Assembly: GCA_041749535.1 (NCBI GenBank)
Contig: JBGTBE010000079.1
Coordinates: 1 to 64,000, forward strand
Source of the DNA: JBBQZU01 sp041749535
Lineage (GTDB): Bacteria; Bacteroidota; Bacteroidia; Flavobacteriales_D; Cryomorphaceae
DNA length: 64,000 nt
Reading direction: 5' to 3'
The translations under genes were made by a program, and so were the position numbers. How positions within the stretch are numbered: the first letter of the stretch is position 1; every line of letters begins with the position of its first letter. Of this stretch, positions 61,474-64,000 are shown one piece after another. The notes under the pieces were generated by a model. The model was not told where the DNA came from and made no database searches. It worked only from the letters and a program-made list of their open reading frames with translations.

Positions 61474-64000
61474 CTATACATCCATAATGAATGCTACCAG
61501 ATTGGTATCGCTCTCAATCCCCAATTTTTTCCTTACCCTGTATCTGCTTATTTCTACCCCCCTTACTGATATGTTGAGCAATGGCGCAATCTCCTTGGTG
61601 GTTAGATTCATTCGCAGGTACGCACATAATTTTTGATCTTTCGGCGTGAGGTCCGGAAACTGCTGTCTCAATCTCTTAAAAAAGTTCTCGTGCACCTGGT
61701 CAAAATATATTTCAAATTGCTCCCAATTATTGTCGAGTTGAATATCAGACTCTATGGTACGCGCGATCTGATCTACTTTTTTCTTGAATTCAAATGGAGC
61801 TTCGCGCCCAATGTGGGTTAAGTCGCCCTTTATTTTTCTAAGCATTTCGCTTTTCTGTACAAGGTGCATGGTGGCAGATGCGAGCTGGCTCGTCTTGTGA
61901 TTCACATCAATACTGAGCTTTTCATTCTTGAGGGTGATAATTTCATTTTCGGATTTCTCCACTTCAGATTTGAATTCTGCCTCTTTCTGACGCAGTTTTT
62001 CAGTTTGTTCCAATTTGAAAATTTCTGTTTTCTTTTTTTCCCTACGCGATATAAATTTTGCAATTGCAAACAAAATCAGAATGCATACTACAAGGTATAC
62101 AATCCTTGCATATGTAGTTGCATACCAAGGTGAATCAATGGTGAATGCATAGGTCTCTGAAGTGGTTTCCTGTCCGTAACCATTCCGCGCCTGAACGGTA
62201 AATTTGTAGGTACCTGATGGAAGGTTGGTATATTCTTTTTGGGTTTTTGCTGCCCATGTCGACCATTCAGAATCAAAGCCTTCCAACTTGTATCGGTATT
62301 GCAGGTAGTTGCTTTTTTCAAAGTAGGGGGCTGAGAAATCGAACCTGAAATCGTTCATCTTATCATCAAAATGCGGGTAGATATTGTCTACACTTTCCGT
62401 TAAATTGCCATAGGATACAATGGAATCTCCGGATGTAATGGATGTAACTTTCCTTATCAGCACCTTGAAATAATCTTCATTGGGGCTTTGTCTGGAAGGG
62501 CATAGGTGTATGAACCCCTTTTCACTGCCTATAAAGAAATTCTCTGCATCAGCGGCGAAAATGTGTTCGAATCCATCTACAAGTTCTTCCTGAAGCTGAT
62601 TGAAGTATAAGAGTTCAAACTTATTCACCACTCCCGTGTCGTTCACCTGTAACATTCCAAACTCATTGTCAATAGAAAACCAGATATTACCGAGACGGTC
62701 TTCCAACATTCTGTGCACTTTCCGGCCTTTGCCAAAGATATTTTCGAAATCTTGATGTGGTAGAAAGGAGTCGGTCGTATCGCTATATGAATAAACCCCC
62801 TTTGGGGTGGTGAAAATGAGTTCATTCCGCACTTTCGATACATTGATAAACAGCTCTTCTGGCAAGCCCTGATTGGTATCGTAGAATTTTATTTGTGCTA
62901 TTGAGTCCAGTCCCTCTGTCATTTTGAGTTTGTAGAGACCCTTATAAGCGTGTGATACCCAGATGTCTCCTTTTCCATCTTCTTCAAACACCCTGGCCGA
63001 CTCATTAAAGCCGGGTAGAATACGTACCCTGGCCCAATATGGGGTTGTATCTCGCCCGGCACTTACCGTCTTTTGGTACAGTGCTATACCATTGTATGTA
63101 CCTTCTATAGCGTATCCAGCGTGGCTCACCAATTCCATAAATTTCCAAGATCCTTCGGCATCAGAGAAGGTGACGAGGGAATCCTTGATGAGGTAGGAGG
63201 CACCCTTGTGTTGGGATACTATTAGATCATCACCGCAGAATGCAATATCCCAAACTTGGCCTATCCCATTGCCTACTTCTTTGAATATTGGTTGTGAAAG
63301 CAGGTTGTTGTTCTCGCCCAGATTGGTATAAAAAAGCCCCTGGTTTGTACCCAGGTAGAGCTTGTTGTTTTGTAATATGGAGGAGTATCCGGTTCCTTTA
63401 ATGCCTTGTTCCGATCGAATTACAGAAAATGGTGAGTTGGTCTCTGCATGGTCTATTCCATTGTCGAGTCCAAGCCAAATGTTAGACTGTCTATCTTGAA
63501 AAATGCTAAGTACTGTGTTGTTTTGAAGCCCCGTGCTTCTGTTCAGGTGCAAAAGGTGTTTTCCATCTTCATCAAATAATACTACGCCATCCTGCGATGT
63601 TCCTATGGCATAGCCTCCAGAATGCAAGCGTATGCCGCAATAGGCTTGATTTCTAATCAAGAATTCGCTTACCTCATTTTGCCAGGGAACGATTGACCCA
63701 TTGCCGTCCATGGTAAACAATCCTTTGGAAACTGAAATAAGCAGTAAACGTGCATCTCTAAATGGGAGCATGGCTACAAGGCGTTCGATTCCAAAAAGGG
63801 CGCCAGATGCAACCAATTTCAGCGTGCGATCCTGAAGGGTATAAAGGTCCTTGCTTTTAGATTGCAGGTAAATGGTTCCTTCTACGTCAAAGAAATTTTC
63901 GAAACGCTCCCCTCGGGCTGAGAGGGTTTGAATTTGACCATTTTGGTACATAAAAATGGCCTTCTCCGAACAAAAGTAGACAGCGCCTTCCCGAATGATG
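61474..64000 (-). CDS. Y_Y_Y/propeller regulator with LuxR-type HTH (N terminus outside window)
   Basis: The frame is open to the right window edge, so only the last 842 residues are visible. They hold a two-component-regulator-type beta-propeller with repeated I-W-x-G/S-x-x-x-G motifs (for example NIWLGLDNGID, DIWVSHAYKGLY, NIWFSIDNEFGML), a Y_Y_Y domain (YRYKLEGFDSEWS, then TNLPSGTYKFTVQARNGYG), one transmembrane segment (IVYLVVCILILFAIAKF), a coiled coil (about 100 residues of Glu/Lys-rich sequence) and a C-terminal LuxR-type HTH (LTPKDQKLCAYLRMNLTTKE and GVEISRYRVRKKLG). No histidine kinase or receiver is present. It is a candidate transmembrane regulator of the adjoining saccharide genes, with the propeller sensing oligosaccharides. 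Confidence 0.88.
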   Translation of the reverse strand, partial: IIREGAVYFCSEKAIFMYQNGQIQTLSARGERFENFFDVEGTIYLQSKSKDLYTLQDRTLKLVASGALFGIERLVAMLPFRDARLLLISVSKGLFTMDGNGSIVPWQNEVSEFLIRNQAYCGIRLHSGGYAIGTSQDGVVLFDEDGKHLLHLNRSTGLQNNTVLSIFQDRQSNIWLGLDNGIDHAETNSPFSVIRSEQGIKGTGYSSILQNNKLYLGTNQGLFYTNLGENNNLLSQPIFKEVGNGIGQVWDIAFCGDDLIVSQHKGASYLIKDSLVTFSDAEGSWKFMELVSHAGYAIEGTYNGIALYQKTVSAGRDTTPYWARVRILPGFNESARVFEEDGKGDIWVSHAYKGLYKLKMTEGLDSIAQIKFYDTNQGLPEELFINVSKVRNELIFTTPKGVYSYSDTTDSFLPHQDFENIFGKGRKVHRMLEDRLGNIWFSIDNEFGMLQVNDTGVVNKFELLYFNQLQEELVDGFEHIFAADAENFFIGSEKGFIHLCPSRQSPNEDYFKVLIRKVTSITSGDSIVSYGNLTESVDNIYPHFDDKMNDFRFDFSAPYFEKSNYLQYRYKLEGFDSEWSTWAAKTQKEYTNLPSGTYKFTVQARNGYGQETTSETYAFTIDSPWYATTYARIVYLVVCILILFAIAKFISRREKKKTEIFKLEQTEKLRQKEAEFKSEVEKSENEIITLKNEKLSIDVNHKTSQLASATMHLVQKSEMLRKIKGDLTHIGREAPFEFKKKVDQIARTIESDIQLDNNWEQFEIYFDQVHENFFKRLRQQFPDLTPKDQKLCAYLRMNLTTKEIAPLLNISVRGVEISRYRVRKKLGIESDTNLVAFIMDV

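Overview
The window is a 64 kb chromosomal segment from a member of the Bacteroidota, most likely a gliding or surface-associated Flavobacteriales-type bacterium. The support is type IX secretion (T9SS) signals of both kinds (type A on two proteins, type B on a 3287-residue protein), a PorP/SprF partner protein, RprX/RprY-like regulators, a Y_Y_Y/LuxR-type regulator, a hisB fusion, and repeated matches to the Bacteroidota -7 promoter element TAnnTTTG with almost no Shine-Dalgarno sequences. Coding density is high, no intergenic gap exceeds 300 bp, and I see no rRNA, tRNA, insertion sequence, prophage or CRISPR array.

Layout. 1-7.7 kb: the end of a PAP2-type membrane phosphatase, galE, a DUF4301 gene, an rfbD-rfbB-phosphohexomutase operon (nucleotide sugars) and a ChaN-like protein. 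7.9-18.7 kb: a giant secreted repeat protein (IgGFc-binding-like head, 29 Cys-paired repeats of about 88 residues, two PKD domains, T9SS type B tail) followed by its PorP/SprF partner. 18.8-23.3 kb: a five-gene Mn/Fe/Zn ABC uptake operon ending in an MntR/DtxR regulator; one permease carries a second DtxR-like module. 23.5-27.1 kb: an RprY/RprX two-component pair divergent from a T9SS type A secreted protein. 27.2-32.3 kb: small accessory enzymes (ABM, DinB, VOC, SnoaL, DoxX families) between a WYL regulator and a DJ-1/AraC regulator. 32.4-42.8 kb: asnS, a TetR-TolC-MFP-RND efflux operon, and dxs. 42.8-50.0 kb: a complete his operon (hisG-D-C-B-H-A-F-IE) preceded by an unannotated 21-residue His-rich leader peptide and a Rho-independent attenuator. 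50.1-64 kb: a glucan-type saccharide locus with two lipoproteins, two outer-membrane barrels, a clan GH-A glycosidase, aldose 1-epimerase, PfkB sugar kinase, a secreted GH16 beta-glucanase and a Y_Y_Y/LuxR-type regulator that runs off the window; no SusC/SusD pair is visible.

The most notable signals are the his leader peptide/attenuator, the very short predicted 5' leaders of several transcripts, the permease-DtxR fusion with a palindrome at the operon promoter, the internal history of the giant repeat array (including a perfect 134-bp duplication exactly three units apart), and the SusCD-less saccharide locus. Function calls rest on motif reading without database searches.
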